Assembly: GCF_039543245.1 (NCBI RefSeq)
Contig: NZ_BAABJJ010000044.1
Location: 239,488 to 303,487 of the forward strand
From: Algibacter_G agarivorans
GTDB taxonomy: Bacteria > Bacteroidota > Bacteroidia > Flavobacteriales > Flavobacteriaceae
Length of the DNA stretch: 64,000 nt
Direction: 5' to 3'
Part shown: positions 7,514-16,318 of the stretch, one piece after another
Layout of the letters: each line of letters opens with the position of its first letter
How positions within the stretch are numbered: position 1 is the stretch's first letter
Program-made: the position numbers and the translations under genes
The notes under the pieces: generated by a model
What the model saw: the letters and a program-made list of their open reading frames with translations, nothing else
Told to the model about the DNA's origin: nothing
The model's database searches: none

Positions 7514-8389
7514 ATGGAAAAGTATTTAGACGCATTTATCAATGCCTTTCAAGGCACAATAAATTGGACATGGAAATCTATAATATTTGAAGTACCATGG
7601 TACACCAATTATTTTTGGGGACTTATAGCCATCTCACTTTTTGTATGGCTTTTAGAAATCGCCTTTCCGTGGCGAAAAGAACAATCCATTTTTAGACGCG
7701 ACTTTTGGTTGGATGCGTTTTATATGTTCTTTAATTTTTTCATGTTCTCCATAGTTATTAGTGGTGTTTACGAGATATTAGGATTGCTTTTTGGCGAAAT
7801 TAATATTACAGCAAAAAGCCTAGCGATTTTCGACATCTCCAAATGGGCGCCTTGGCTGCAATTGTTGGTGTTTTTCATTATTCTTGACTTTGTACAATGG
7901 TTTACGCACGTTTTATTACACAAATATGGGTTTCTCTGGAAGTTTCATAAAGTACACCATAGCGTAAAGGAAATGGGCTTTGCTGCACATTTAAGATTCC
8001 ACTGGATGGAAAACATTTTTTATAAACCCCTTAAAACTTTTGGTGTTATGATAATTGGTGGTTTTGAGCCAGACCAAGCTTACATCATTCACTTTATAAC
8101 CATTGCTATTGGGCACTTTAACCATGCTAACATTAAAATTACTTGGGGACCATTAAAGTATGTTTTCAATAATCCTGTCATGCATTTATATCACCATGCT
8201 TATGTGTTACCAAAAGGGAAATATGGTGTGAATTACGGGATTAGCTTAAGCCTTTGGGATTATATTTTTAAAACCAATTACATTCCTGAAGACAGCGGTA
8301 CCATAGAGATTGGATTTAAAGGCGATGATAAATTTCCAAAAGATTTTATACACCAAAACCTTTACGGTTTTAAAAAAAATCAGCGTTGA
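7514..8389 (+). CDS. sterol desaturase / fatty-acid hydroxylase superfamily membrane enzyme
   Basis: The 291-residue protein has hydrophobic segments at about 31-50, 70-93, 115-130 and 190-205 and the histidine clusters of the membrane di-iron family: HVLLH (132-136), HKVHH (145-149), HFNH (201-204) and HLYHH (224-228). Such enzymes hydroxylate or desaturate lipids using oxygen. The substrate cannot be read from sequence. It lies 39 bases after the cytochrome gene on the same strand, so it may share that transcript; whether it draws electrons from the same module is an open question. Confidence 0.85.
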   Translation: MEKYLDAFINAFQGTINWTWKSIIFEVPWYTNYFWGLIAISLFVWLLEIAFPWRKEQSIFRRDFWLDAFYMFFNFFMFSIVISGVYEILGLLFGEINITAKSLAIFDISKWAPWLQLLVFFIILDFVQWFTHVLLHKYGFLWKFHKVHHSVKEMGFAAHLRFHWMENIFYKPLKTFGVMIIGGFEPDQAYIIHFITIAIGHFNHANIKITWGPLKYVFNNPVMHLYHHAYVLPKGKYGVNYGISLSLWDYIFKTNYIPEDSGTIEIGFKGDDKFPKDFIHQNLYGFKKNQR

Positions 8390-8403
8390 TTATTTGAGTT
8401 TTA

Positions 8404-8566
8404 ATACCAATTTAAATATATAATGTCGTAATAAGAAATTGAATTATTTTTTGATTAATTGAAATTAAAAATTCTTAGCATAGCCTTTGTTACGGTAAAA
8501 ATTTTTAATAAAAAGTAAGCCAAAAAGAAACGATTTATATGCGACATTATATGTTTAATTTGGTAT
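8404..8566 (+). mobile_element. 163-bp MITE-like hairpin element, copy 1
   Basis: The 25-bp ends (ATACCAATTTAAATATATAA then TGTCG, and its near-perfect inverted copy) have three mismatches. The conserved core GCATAGCCTTTGTTACGGT starts 74 bases from the left end. The second copy at 8617-8779 has the same length and core position. TA at both ends fits a TA target duplication, as for Tc1/mariner-type elements. No coding potential. Confidence 0.75.
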
Positions 8567-8616
8567 AAGATGACTTGTTAAAATTTGTAAGCTGAATTAA
8601 GCCAACATTAGAATTT

Positions 8617-8779
8617 ATACCAATTACAACTTAAAAGAAGCTTAATAAAGCGTCCTTTTTTCCTTTCTTTCTCATTAAAAAAAGAAACCGTAACTAAGGC
8701 TATGCATTATTTTTTGTAAATCAAATAAAGAAAAAAATAATCATTTTATTTTAATCTCATTTTAAGTTGTAATTGGTAT
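8617..8779 (-). mobile_element. 163-bp MITE-like hairpin element, copy 2 (opposite orientation)
   Basis: The ends ATACCAATTACAACTTAAAA form a perfect 20-bp inverted repeat. Read on the minus strand, the core GCATAGCCTTAGTTACGGT again starts 74 bases in. Outside ATACCAATT and the core, the arms differ from copy 1, yet each copy pairs with itself. Confidence 0.78.
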
Positions 8780-8782
8780 TAT

Positions 8783-8810
8783 TCCGCTTCCAATAGCTAT
8801 CGGAAGCGGA
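8783..8810. repeat. hairpin TCCGCTTCC/GGAAGCGGA around an AATAGCTATC loop
   Basis: Perfect 9-bp stem with a 10-base loop, directly after the second 163-bp element. Its centre is a variant of the CCGATAGCTATCGG palindrome found twice more in this window (52338 and 60548). It lacks a proper T-run for termination of the leftward DUF3820 transcript. With the two elements it fills the 490-base gap between the hydroxylase and DUF3820 genes. Confidence 0.55.
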
Positions 8811-8879
8811 TTTCAAAAATTTTGAAAAATTCAACACTGACCAAAATGACCCAATCGCTGAAAATCGGAAAATGAAATT

Positions 8880-9110
8880 TTATCTTTTCGGATACTGTTT
8901 CCTAATATTCCAAATCAATTCCTCCAAGCCATTTAGCTTAAGTTCGTAAACTTGCTCGAGCATAGTACCCAACTTCCCTTTTGGAAAGCCTTTGTTATGA
9001 TACCAAACCACATAATATTCTGGTAAATCTATTAAATAGCGGTCTTTGTATTTACCAAAAGGCATCTTGGTATGCGCTAAATCTATTAAGAATTGTTTAT
9101 CTGGCAACAT
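8880..9110 (-). CDS. DUF3820 family small protein
   Basis: The 76-residue product has the signature of the DUF3820 family: MPFGKYKDRYLIDLPEYYV, then WYHNKGFPKGKLG and a helical YELKLNGLEEL end. Members are small soluble proteins of uncertain role, sometimes described as putative quorum-sensing-regulated virulence factors. It begins three bases after the stop of the DUF922 gene, so it is the second gene of a leftward pair. Confidence 0.82.
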   Translation of the reverse strand: MLPDKQFLIDLAHTKMPFGKYKDRYLIDLPEYYVVWYHNKGFPKGKLGTMLEQVYELKLNGLEELIWNIRKQYPKR

Positions 9111-9113
9111 AGG

Positions 9114-9671
9114 TTAATCTACAGATTTGAATTTTGAAAGTTTATCAAGCTCTACAGCAATATAGGTTTGCCATTTTGTTTGAGATTCAGAATGTATTGA
9201 ATAATTGGTTTCCTTATCGTATTGGCCTTGGATCTGAGACAATTCTTTAAGAATAGCGTTATGAACGGCTTTCAATTCCTTTCTAATACTATTTGATGTT
9301 TTAAGATCACTTATACGTTGCCTAAACTTACGAGCGTATAATTCAGTGATATCAAAATGCAATTGTTCATGTCCTAAAATATGGCTGTCTACGCGTTCTT
9401 TTTTGTACCATGATTGTTCTGGGTAAAAATGAGCATGCACATCAGATGTAAAACCTACTACTTTATTATCGTCTGTTTTTGTAATAGAAAATCCAAAAGT
9501 AATTCCAGATGCTGTTATAGCTACGGCATTTGCTTTAGTATTCGGTTTTGCTTTAAAATCTGTCCAAGATAATTTATAGGAGTCATCCCAAGACAAAACA
9601 GGTTCTTCTTTTTGAACGCTTAAAAGACAACATATTACAAGAAAAAATTTTATCACGGAATTTGCTATCAA
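9114..9671 (-). CDS. DUF922 family putative secreted zinc protease
   Basis: The 185-residue protein has an N-terminal signal (hydrophobic stretch about 7-19) and the DUF922 motif HEQLHFDI at 101-108, a HExxH-like zinc site. It should act in the periplasm or outside the cell. The family is annotated as a putative metalloprotease; no substrate is known. A decayed copy of its last 23 codons lies at 4859-4927, so the gene was once duplicated in this neighbourhood. It is followed after three bases by the DUF3820 gene. Confidence 0.82.
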   Translation of the reverse strand: MIANSVIKFFLVICCLLSVQKEEPVLSWDDSYKLSWTDFKAKPNTKANAVAITASGITFGFSITKTDDNKVVGFTSDVHAHFYPEQSWYKKERVDSHILGHEQLHFDITELYARKFRQRISDLKTSNSIRKELKAVHNAILKELSQIQGQYDKETNYSIHSESQTKWQTYIAVELDKLSKFKSVD

Positions 9672-9701
9672 GTTTTAATAAAACCTCTGAACACTTAATA
9701 A

Positions 9702-9735
9702 AGAGATTGCCACATCATGCTTGCTTGCAATGACA
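9702..9735. repeat. short copy of the AGATTGCCAC...GCAATGAC intergenic repeat
   Basis: AGATTGCCACATCATGCTTG then CTTGCAATGACAC matches the longer copies near 46971-46994 and 49742-49773. No open reading frame. Confidence 0.6.
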
Positions 9736-9765
9736 CATTAGATCATTAACGTGAAGCAGATATAC

Positions 9766-11703
9766 TTATTGGTTTACCTCAACAATAGTTAAATCATCAT
9801 ATTTTACAAGATAAACAGTATCGTTAAAATACCCGCCAAAGAGTTTCTTTTTGTATGCGAATTTATTTTCAACATATTCCGTTAGTGGTGCATTTGTAAC
9901 AGACTTATATAAATCTTCTGAAGACACTAAACGCAACACCACATCCATGGTTAAATCAAAACCCTTAACTGCCCTTTTACTAGGCGTAATATTATAAAGT
10001 TTATCATACTTGTTTACGAATGCATTATTATCGTTTTCGTTATATGTTTTCGAACCTGTAGCAAAGTGAAATTTCAAATTTGATAAATGCGTATTGTTTA
10101 TTTGATCGCCTTCAAACGCTGAATTTACATTTGTTGTAACCAATACAATTTCTATTTCTTCTTCCTCTAACTCTTTATTCTCTTTTTGAATTAACGAAGC
10201 CAAAACACTTGTGACATTAGACGCAAAACCTTCGTTTTTAGTTTCCAAAAACACCACATTTTTACCTGATTTTAGAGCATTTTCTATATCTTCTTTAGTA
10301 ACAAAAAACTCATCTTCACCCGTCTTTTCACTTTTTCTAGAGAAGACTTGCTGTGCATGATTAAATTCTCGTTTAATATCATTGGCAACTGCCACCGTCT
10401 TTGTATCGGAAATAATAATGATATTAGTAGCTAAAGTATCTGCACGTACAAAATTTACAATTTTACTTTTCAATAATTCATCTGATGGTCTCGACTGAAA
10501 TACATTATCGTATAATTTTAAATTGGTACCAATAGGCGAAATAACAGGTGTGTTATAAACTCTTAATTCTGAAGCTGCTTTATGGAAACTAGTTGGTGTT
10601 AACGGGCCAATAACAGCATCTACATTTTCAAAATCATTCTCTTTTATGATTCTTGATACTTCACTGACTTCATATTTAGTATCATAAACATCAACTTTCA
10701 AAGAAACTCCCAATGTTTTTAAAGAATCTAAAGCCATTAAAACACCCGAATAAAAATCTAACGACGCTTTTAAATAAGGATCTCTTTTAAGACTTCGTTT
10801 AACATCAATTATAGAATCAAAATCTACACGATCCATTCTAAAAGGCAGCATTACAGCAATGTGTTTAGTTTTAAAATCTGAAATGCTATCCACTAGATTA
10901 ATATGCTCAAAATCTGCTTGAATAATACCATTAGTTAAATTAGAATATGGGATTTTTAAAATCATCCCTTCTTTTAAACCACTGGCTTCTAGACCTGGAT
11001 TTAAATCTTCTAATTGAGATTGCTCTAAACCTAATTTTAGTTTTAAACGGTAAAAGCCTTCTTTAGGCAAGACCTTATAATAACTATATTTATCATCAAC
11101 TTCCTTAACTTCACCGGCATCAAGATTTGGCACTTTAATAACTTGGCCTTCTTTTAGTACCTCTGTCATTTCTGGGTTTAATACCTCTAATTCTTTTACA
11201 GTAATTCCAAATTTATAAGCAATACGCCATTTCCCTTCTTTAGGTAGCACGGTGTACTCCTGTGTTTGGTTTGCCTCCTCTACAACTTCTGTGATTTTAA
11301 ATCTCGGTATTTGGAGTCGGTCGCCTTTGCGTAAAGGATTAGCGTATAAGGATTTGTTATATTTCTTAATATCATCTTCCGAAACATTATACTTTTTCGA
11401 CAAACTATATAGGGTTTCTTTACGCTTTGTTTTGTGTTCTTTAAAACCCTGCAATTCTTTAACAACAGTTATTTTTGGCTTTTTTGCTTTGGAAATGGGA
11501 ATGATTAAAACCGTATTAGGTTTCAACACTTTTCTAGCATCTGGATTTAAATTATAAATATCAAAAGGCGTTACAAAATAACGCTTAGCAATGCTTTCAA
11601 TAGTTTCGCCTTTTTTGACCTGATGTGTGCTGAAATTTTGTGCACTAACAGAAGAAAAACCAAATGCTAAAACAAAAACCAGTACTAATAAAAATCTATT
11701 CAT
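9766..11703 (-). CDS. LysM-repeat protein with a PBP1/LppC-like C-terminal domain
   Basis: The 645-residue protein has a signal peptide (1-21) and four LysM-type modules at about 25-72, 84-134, 147-196 and 206-255. The first two are classical (KKGETIESIAKRYFVTPFDIYNLNP; KRKETLYSLSKKYNV), the last two more divergent. Residues 280-640 form a type I periplasmic-binding-protein fold (HIAVMLPFRMDR, DFYSGVLMALDSL, DAVIGPLTPT). LysM binds peptidoglycan, so it is probably a cell-wall-bound periplasmic protein. This architecture is common next to guaA in Bacteroidota; its role is unknown but may concern envelope assembly, as with LpoA-like proteins. Confidence 0.85.
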   Translation of the reverse strand: MNRFLLVLVFVLAFGFSSVSAQNFSTHQVKKGETIESIAKRYFVTPFDIYNLNPDARKVLKPNTVLIIPISKAKKPKITVVKELQGFKEHKTKRKETLYSLSKKYNVSEDDIKKYNKSLYANPLRKGDRLQIPRFKITEVVEEANQTQEYTVLPKEGKWRIAYKFGITVKELEVLNPEMTEVLKEGQVIKVPNLDAGEVKEVDDKYSYYKVLPKEGFYRLKLKLGLEQSQLEDLNPGLEASGLKEGMILKIPYSNLTNGIIQADFEHINLVDSISDFKTKHIAVMLPFRMDRVDFDSIIDVKRSLKRDPYLKASLDFYSGVLMALDSLKTLGVSLKVDVYDTKYEVSEVSRIIKENDFENVDAVIGPLTPTSFHKAASELRVYNTPVISPIGTNLKLYDNVFQSRPSDELLKSKIVNFVRADTLATNIIIISDTKTVAVANDIKREFNHAQQVFSRKSEKTGEDEFFVTKEDIENALKSGKNVVFLETKNEGFASNVTSVLASLIQKENKELEEEEIEIVLVTTNVNSAFEGDQINNTHLSNLKFHFATGSKTYNENDNNAFVNKYDKLYNITPSKRAVKGFDLTMDVVLRLVSSEDLYKSVTNAPLTEYVENKFAYKKKLFGGYFNDTVYLVKYDDLTIVEVNQ

Positions 11704-11833
11704 ATTGTTGTTATCTGCCGAAATAAATATAATAAAACGTAATTAACTAAATTATATACGTTAGTTTTTGTGCTGAAGGACGAAAACTGTTCCTTTCTTT
11801 TTTAACATTAGCATATAGTATGCCAAAAAACTA

Positions 11834-11966
11834 TTTGGGCGTTACCCAAGGGTCGGGCTATCCGCTACAAGTCCTCGGTCGTACCTCCCTGTGGGCTTTC
11901 CACTTCAATCCCTAACGCGCCACTGTTGATCTTAACCCACCCCTAACCCCTCCAAGGAGGGGAACT
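11834..11966. repeat. composite intergenic repeat block (GGGCGTTACCC family and CCCCTCC hairpin)
   Basis: GGGCGTTACCCAAGGGTCGG at 11838 begins a degenerate block that ends with CCCTAACGCG near 11919. The same start recurs at 59405 and, inverted, near 49835 and 60643. The perfect palindrome CCCCTCCAAGGAGGGG follows at 11947-11962 and resembles the ends of the elements beside the slyD-like gene. This block occupies most of the 350-base gap between the LysM gene and guaA; nothing coding is seen. Confidence 0.7.
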
Positions 11967-12025
11967 AGTTTGGTAGTTCATGTCAAATACTCAATATAAA
12001 TTCGACCTATTTACTTTTATAACTT

Positions 12026-12048
12026 AAAGCTTCAAGCTTCAAGCTTCA
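12026..12048. repeat. three tandem copies of AAGCTTCA
   Basis: An 8-bp unit is repeated three times in the 3' region just past the guaA stop codon. It probably arose by slippage. Confidence 0.6.
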
Positions 12049-12056
12049 AAACTAAA

Positions 12057-13592
12057 TCATTCCCACTCTATCGTTGCTGGTGGTTTCGAACTTATATCGT
12101 AAACTACTCTGTTAACGCCTTTTACTTTGTTTATTATATCGTTTGATGTTTTTTGCAAGAACTCATAAGGTAAATTCACCCAATCTGCGGTCATTCCATC
12201 GGTACTTTCTACAGCTCTTAAAGCGACACATTTTTCGTAAGTACGCTCATCGCCCATTACGCCTACACTGTTAACAGGCAATAACATCGCCCCAGCTTGC
12301 CAAACTTTATCATACAACTTCCATTCTTTTAAACCGTTGATAAAGATGGCGTCTACTTCTTGAAGAATACGTACTTTTTCAGCAGTAATATCTCCTAAAA
12401 TTCTAATTCCCAATCCTGGACCAGGAAATGGATGACGTCCTAACAATTCTGGATCTATACCTAAAGTAGCACCTACGCGTCTTACTTCATCTTTAAAAAT
12501 TGCACGAAGTGGCTCTACAATTTTAAGTTTCATAAAATCTGGCAATCCGCCAACGTTATGATGACTTTTTATAGTGGCAGAAGGCCCTCCTGTTGCAGAA
12601 ACACTTTCAATAACATCGGGATAAATAGTACCTTGAGCCAGCCATTTTACATCTTCTAGTTTGTGCGCTTCGTCATCAAAAACCTCGATAAATGAATTGC
12701 CTATGGCTTTTCGCTTTTTCTCTGGATCTTCTATCCCAGCTAAAGCATCTAAAAATCTTTTGGAAGCATCAACGCCTTTTACGTTAAGCCCCATACCTTC
12801 ATATTGATTTAAGACACTTTCAAATTCATTTTTACGAAGCAAACCATTATTCACAAAAATGCAATACAGGTTTTTGCCAATGGCCTTATTCAACAATACA
12901 GCCGCTACCGTAGAATCTACACCGCCAGAAAGTCCAAGTACAACCTTGTCATTCCCCACTTTCTCCTGAATGGCTTCAACGGTTTCTTCAACAAAAGAAT
13001 CTGGCGTCCAATCTTGATGTAATCCTGCTATATCAACTAAAAAATTTTCTAGTAATTGCTTTCCATCTGTTGTATGATACACTTCTGGATGAAATTGAAT
13101 GGCATAGGTTTCCTCGCCATCAATTCTATAAGCCGCATTAGTAACATCGTGGGTGCTTGCAATTAACACCCCATTAGTTGGTAACTCTTTAATTGTATCA
13201 CTATGGCTCATCCAAACCTGACTCCCTGTATGAATGTGAGCTAAAAATGGTTCGTTACTTTTAATATGAGATAAATTAGCACGACCGTACTCACGCGTAC
13301 TTGAAGGTGCTACTTTACCACCGGAAAAGTGTGCCAAATACTGTGCGCCGTAACAAACGGCAAGCATAGGTTTTTTACCTCTTATTTCAGATAAATCTGG
13401 ATGTAAAGCCCCCTCTCCTCTTACCGAAAACGGGCTACCAGAAAGAATTACAGCTTTGTATTCTTCTATGTTAGTTGGAATTTTATTGAATGGATGTATT
13501 TCGGAATATACATTGAGCTCTCTAACTCTACGGGCAATAAGTTGTGTGTATTGCGATCCGAAGTCTAAAATTAATACCTTGTCATGTTGCAT
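12057..13592 (-). CDS. guaA: GMP synthase (glutamine-hydrolysing)
   Basis: The 511-residue enzyme converts XMP to GMP with ATP and glutamine in the cytoplasm. Residues 1-195 are the class I amidotransferase with nucleophile C80 in AVCYGAQ and the His/Glu pair in QFHPE. The ATP-pyrophosphatase domain follows with the PP-loop GLSGGVDST, and the C-terminal dimerisation domain ends in PPATIEWE. The length is normal. I use the ATG at 13592 because the slightly longer form starts at a TTG inside the -7 box. That box (TATTTTTG) ends three bases before the ATG, so the mRNA may be leaderless. Confidence 0.97.
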   Translation of the reverse strand: MQHDKVLILDFGSQYTQLIARRVRELNVYSEIHPFNKIPTNIEEYKAVILSGSPFSVRGEGALHPDLSEIRGKKPMLAVCYGAQYLAHFSGGKVAPSSTREYGRANLSHIKSNEPFLAHIHTGSQVWMSHSDTIKELPTNGVLIASTHDVTNAAYRIDGEETYAIQFHPEVYHTTDGKQLLENFLVDIAGLHQDWTPDSFVEETVEAIQEKVGNDKVVLGLSGGVDSTVAAVLLNKAIGKNLYCIFVNNGLLRKNEFESVLNQYEGMGLNVKGVDASKRFLDALAGIEDPEKKRKAIGNSFIEVFDDEAHKLEDVKWLAQGTIYPDVIESVSATGGPSATIKSHHNVGGLPDFMKLKIVEPLRAIFKDEVRRVGATLGIDPELLGRHPFPGPGLGIRILGDITAEKVRILQEVDAIFINGLKEWKLYDKVWQAGAMLLPVNSVGVMGDERTYEKCVALRAVESTDGMTADWVNLPYEFLQKTSNDIINKVKGVNRVVYDISSKPPATIEWE

Positions 13593-13595
13593 GCG

Positions 13596-13603
13596 CAAAA
13601 ATA
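13596..13603 (-). promoter_or_regulatory. -7 box TATTTTTG abutting the guaA start codon
   Basis: The minus strand reads TATTTTTGCGCATG. The match to TAnnTTTG is perfect, and transcription would start within or next to the ATG. Confidence 0.4.
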
Positions 13604-13647
13604 GGAATTGATTTTATATTGACGAATTAGGAATCATTCTTTTTTCA

Positions 13648-13746
13648 TTATTTTTTAACCATAACATCTAAAATCAGTTCTATATTCTTTTCAGTCGTAT
13701 CAGGATTAATAAAACAGAAACGTAAAACGGTTTCAAAAACATCGCC
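13648..13746 (-). pseudogene. C-terminal remnant of a group II PLP-dependent decarboxylase
   Basis: The 32 codons before the stop read GDVFETVLRFCFINPDTT then EKNIELILDVMVKK. This is the usual C-terminus of glutamate/diaminobutyrate-type decarboxylases (LRFCFINPxTTEKDL). No catalytic lysine or PLP region remains, and the frame upstream is broken. It lies between guaA and bshC in a 330-base stretch with no intact large gene. Confidence 0.65.
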
Positions 13747-13796
13747 GAACTAAAAGCATATATACCCTTATCTGTTATAGTTTGCGAACTAACGTT

Positions 13797-13913
13797 TTAT
13801 TTTTTCCACACGTATAGCTTATCTATTTTAGTTTGTATTGAAGACAATCTATCTATAGCATATTTCATGGCATCCAAAGTCATTTCAACTAATTCAATAT
13901 CAATTTTATGCAT
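13797..13913 (-). CDS. possible 38-residue ORF after bshC, or gene fragment
   Basis: An ATG six bases past the bshC stop opens a frame (MHKIDIELVEMTLDAMKYAI...WKK). The sequence is helical and amphipathic. It may be a tiny gene co-transcribed with bshC, or the start of a gene whose remainder was lost with the decarboxylase remnant next to it. I do not recognise it. Confidence 0.35.
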   Translation of the reverse strand: MHKIDIELVEMTLDAMKYAIDRLSSIQTKIDKLYVWKK

Positions 13914-13919
13914 TATTTA

Positions 13920-15521
13920 TTAAAGTGTTACTATTAAAAAGTCGCCTTTTAATGGTTCTAAGTTTTTAATAAGATTGGGAATAAGTGACTCACCATATTC
14001 TAGGTAAAACTCTGAAAAATTGGTGTTTCTTTCTTGCAAGCTTTGGTCAGGAAATAATTCATTTTTAATATCTGTCATTCTCAATACATGATCTGACAAC
14101 TTCTTTTTTTGAGATTTTAGAAGGCGTTTTTCTAAATTATCCAACCCTTTTAATTGTTTTACCTCTTGCGCTTTTACAGCGCCTAAAAATGACTTATCGG
14201 TTTGTTCTGCCAGTTTGTATAATTCTTGAAACTGTTTTATTAAATGATGTTTTTGTTCGGTGAAATCAATATCAATATTAGATATTTCTCTAACTTTTTT
14301 ATTGATAAAGGCATCATGCTTTAAAAAAATATCTTCTATAGAAATATTTAGGTTTTTAAGTTTCTTATTTTGGTTTTCAGTTTGAATTAAAACCGAATTA
14401 CGCAGTAATAATATTGGAAATGGCACCTCTACTGTATTGAAATAATATTTTAGCTGGAACCAATATGCCAATTCCCCACCACCACCTATATAACAAAGAT
14501 TAGGCAAAATAACTTCTTGATACAATGGGCGCATGATAACGTTTGGAGAAAACCGCTCAGGATGTTCAGAGACTTCTTTTAATATGTCATCCTTACTCCA
14601 AACGATTTCTGCATTTAAAACTTTATAAACACCATCTTCAAAAACAATGCGCTCTCTTAAATTTTCTTTTAAATAGAATATATTTATTTCTCTTGGATTA
14701 ACTTGCGCTTTATAGTTTGTTGATAGATCGTTAAGTTGTTTAGTTGTTTTTGAAACTGCTTCGAATGATGTTTGGTTTATCAACTCGTCTTCAATAATTG
14801 GAATAAATTGCCTTTTTAAATCCGCATCGTTAGCATCTACTATTACTAATCCGTTTTCTGCAAATAATTCATTTGCTAAAAATCGTGTGGCATCTGCTAA
14901 ATTATCATGGTTTAAATATGCTTTTTTAAATAGCGTCTTTAAAATGGCAGCATTTTTACTTTGCCCAAGTTCTTCCGATAAAACATTAAACACAGCTTCT
15001 AACCCATCCGTATTTAACTCACCTACCGCCCCTTTGGAATCTCTATGCCATCTGATTTTTTTCCCTTTAAAATTGAAATAATTTATTTCCTCAAAATCAT
15101 GATCCTCGGTTGCCATCCAATACACAGGAACAAAATTATAATCCGGGTATTTGGTTTTTAATTCATTTGAAAGATTGATTGTCGATACAATTTTATATAA
15201 AAAATAAAGTGGCCCCGTGAATAAGTTAAGTTGATGCCCTGTTGTGATTGTAAATGTATTTTCAGATTGTAAACTTTCAATGTTTTGAAATGTTAATTCT
15301 GAAGTTTCAATATTTTGATATTGATTCTTTAAAACATTATTTAAAATAGCTCTTGAATCCGCTCGAACTGAAAAACGTTTTTCTTCTATTTGAGCTTTGA
15401 AATTTTCTAATTCAGGAAAACGATTGTAAAACTGCCCTAATTCTGATTTTTCATCTAAATAATCACAAATTAATGATGAAAAATAACCTGTTTTATGAAA
15501 AGGGATATTGTTTTTCTGCAT
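13920..15521 (-). CDS. bshC: bacillithiol biosynthesis cysteine-adding enzyme BshC
   Basis: The 533-residue protein joins cysteine to glucosaminyl-malate, the last step of bacillithiol synthesis, in the cytoplasm. It shows the family hallmarks TTGHQLNLFTGPLYFLYK (about 93-110), VPVYWMATEDHDFEEIN (about 130-146) and a CYIGGGGELAYW stretch near 345. The C-terminal coiled-coil helices are present and the length is normal for the family. It lies 89 bases after the surface-protein cluster on the same strand. The DinB/YfiT gene at 284-829 may use its product. Confidence 0.95.
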   Translation of the reverse strand: MQKNNIPFHKTGYFSSLICDYLDEKSELGQFYNRFPELENFKAQIEEKRFSVRADSRAILNNVLKNQYQNIETSELTFQNIESLQSENTFTITTGHQLNLFTGPLYFLYKIVSTINLSNELKTKYPDYNFVPVYWMATEDHDFEEINYFNFKGKKIRWHRDSKGAVGELNTDGLEAVFNVLSEELGQSKNAAILKTLFKKAYLNHDNLADATRFLANELFAENGLVIVDANDADLKRQFIPIIEDELINQTSFEAVSKTTKQLNDLSTNYKAQVNPREINIFYLKENLRERIVFEDGVYKVLNAEIVWSKDDILKEVSEHPERFSPNVIMRPLYQEVILPNLCYIGGGGELAYWFQLKYYFNTVEVPFPILLLRNSVLIQTENQNKKLKNLNISIEDIFLKHDAFINKKVREISNIDIDFTEQKHHLIKQFQELYKLAEQTDKSFLGAVKAQEVKQLKGLDNLEKRLLKSQKKKLSDHVLRMTDIKNELFPDQSLQERNTNFSEFYLEYGESLIPNLIKNLEPLKGDFLIVTL

Positions 15522-15610
15522 ATTTCATTTAAATAATGATGTAAATATACAGCTATTCTATTTTTAGAAATCTAAAAATTACGTTAAGAGTTTTTTTAAA
15601 TTAAGTCGTA

Positions 15611-16318
15611 TTATAATACCCTAAATTGAAAGATACCCGAATCCGAAGCATTGCCTAAACTGTCTTTAGTTATTATTTTCCAATAATAAATAGTTCCGGA
15701 TGTTACTGGAACATTAGACTCAGTAGCACTAATATCGCCTGCAAAAAGACTTGGTGTAGAATTCGTGCCGAAGTAAACATCATATCCAGCAATATCATCA
15801 TCAACATCATTCCCTGTCCATTGTAAAGTAACAGCAGTTGTGGCTGTTATAGATTGTGCCATATTAGGCGCATTAATTACCGCTGGAAATGGCGCATAAG
15901 ATTGTACTCCAGGTCCAGCATTATAAAATTGCCAAGTCGCACTTTGTTCTGTTTTCCCTCCTGATTTGGTTTGAACATACCAAGAGTACGCTGTTGCACG
16001 TTGAATAACAATTGGAATTATATCTTCTGTAGTTTCGCGCTCAATGATAGCTCCTGTTGATAAATTTTCAATGACTATTTTATAATTCCCCGATTTATTG
16101 GCCTGCCATTCAAAAAATACGGTGCTTTCGTATGGTGTTAAGTTTGTACCCTCATTACACAGCATATTTTCTTGTGGGAAAAATAATTCTACTCCTAAAT
16201 CTGTTCCTTCATTTCCTATATCTGTTGGGTTCTCACCTACTTCAATATTATCATCAGAAGATTTACTACATCCAAAAATCAAAAAAGCTAAACAAATAAT
16301 GCATAATGTCTGTCTCAT
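15611..16318 (-). CDS. lipoprotein with fibronectin-III-like domains
   Basis: The 235-residue product has a lipoprotein signal with the lipobox LIFGC (Cys at 17) followed by SKSSDD, so it should be anchored in the membrane. Two beta-sandwich segments follow; the second (about 140-235: TAVTLQWTGNDVDDDIAGYDVYFG ... YYWKIITKDSLGN) is a clear fibronectin-III type. Its ATG overlaps the TGA of the large leucine-rich-repeat gene (ATGA), which means translational coupling. It probably acts on the cell surface with that protein. No enzyme motif is visible. Confidence 0.85.
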   Translation of the reverse strand: MRQTLCIICLAFLIFGCSKSSDDNIEVGENPTDIGNEGTDLGVELFFPQENMLCNEGTNLTPYESTVFFEWQANKSGNYKIVIENLSTGAIIERETTEDIIPIVIQRATAYSWYVQTKSGGKTEQSATWQFYNAGPGVQSYAPFPAVINAPNMAQSITATTAVTLQWTGNDVDDDIAGYDVYFGTNSTPSLFAGDISATESNVPVTSGTIYYWKIITKDSLGNASDSGIFQFRVL

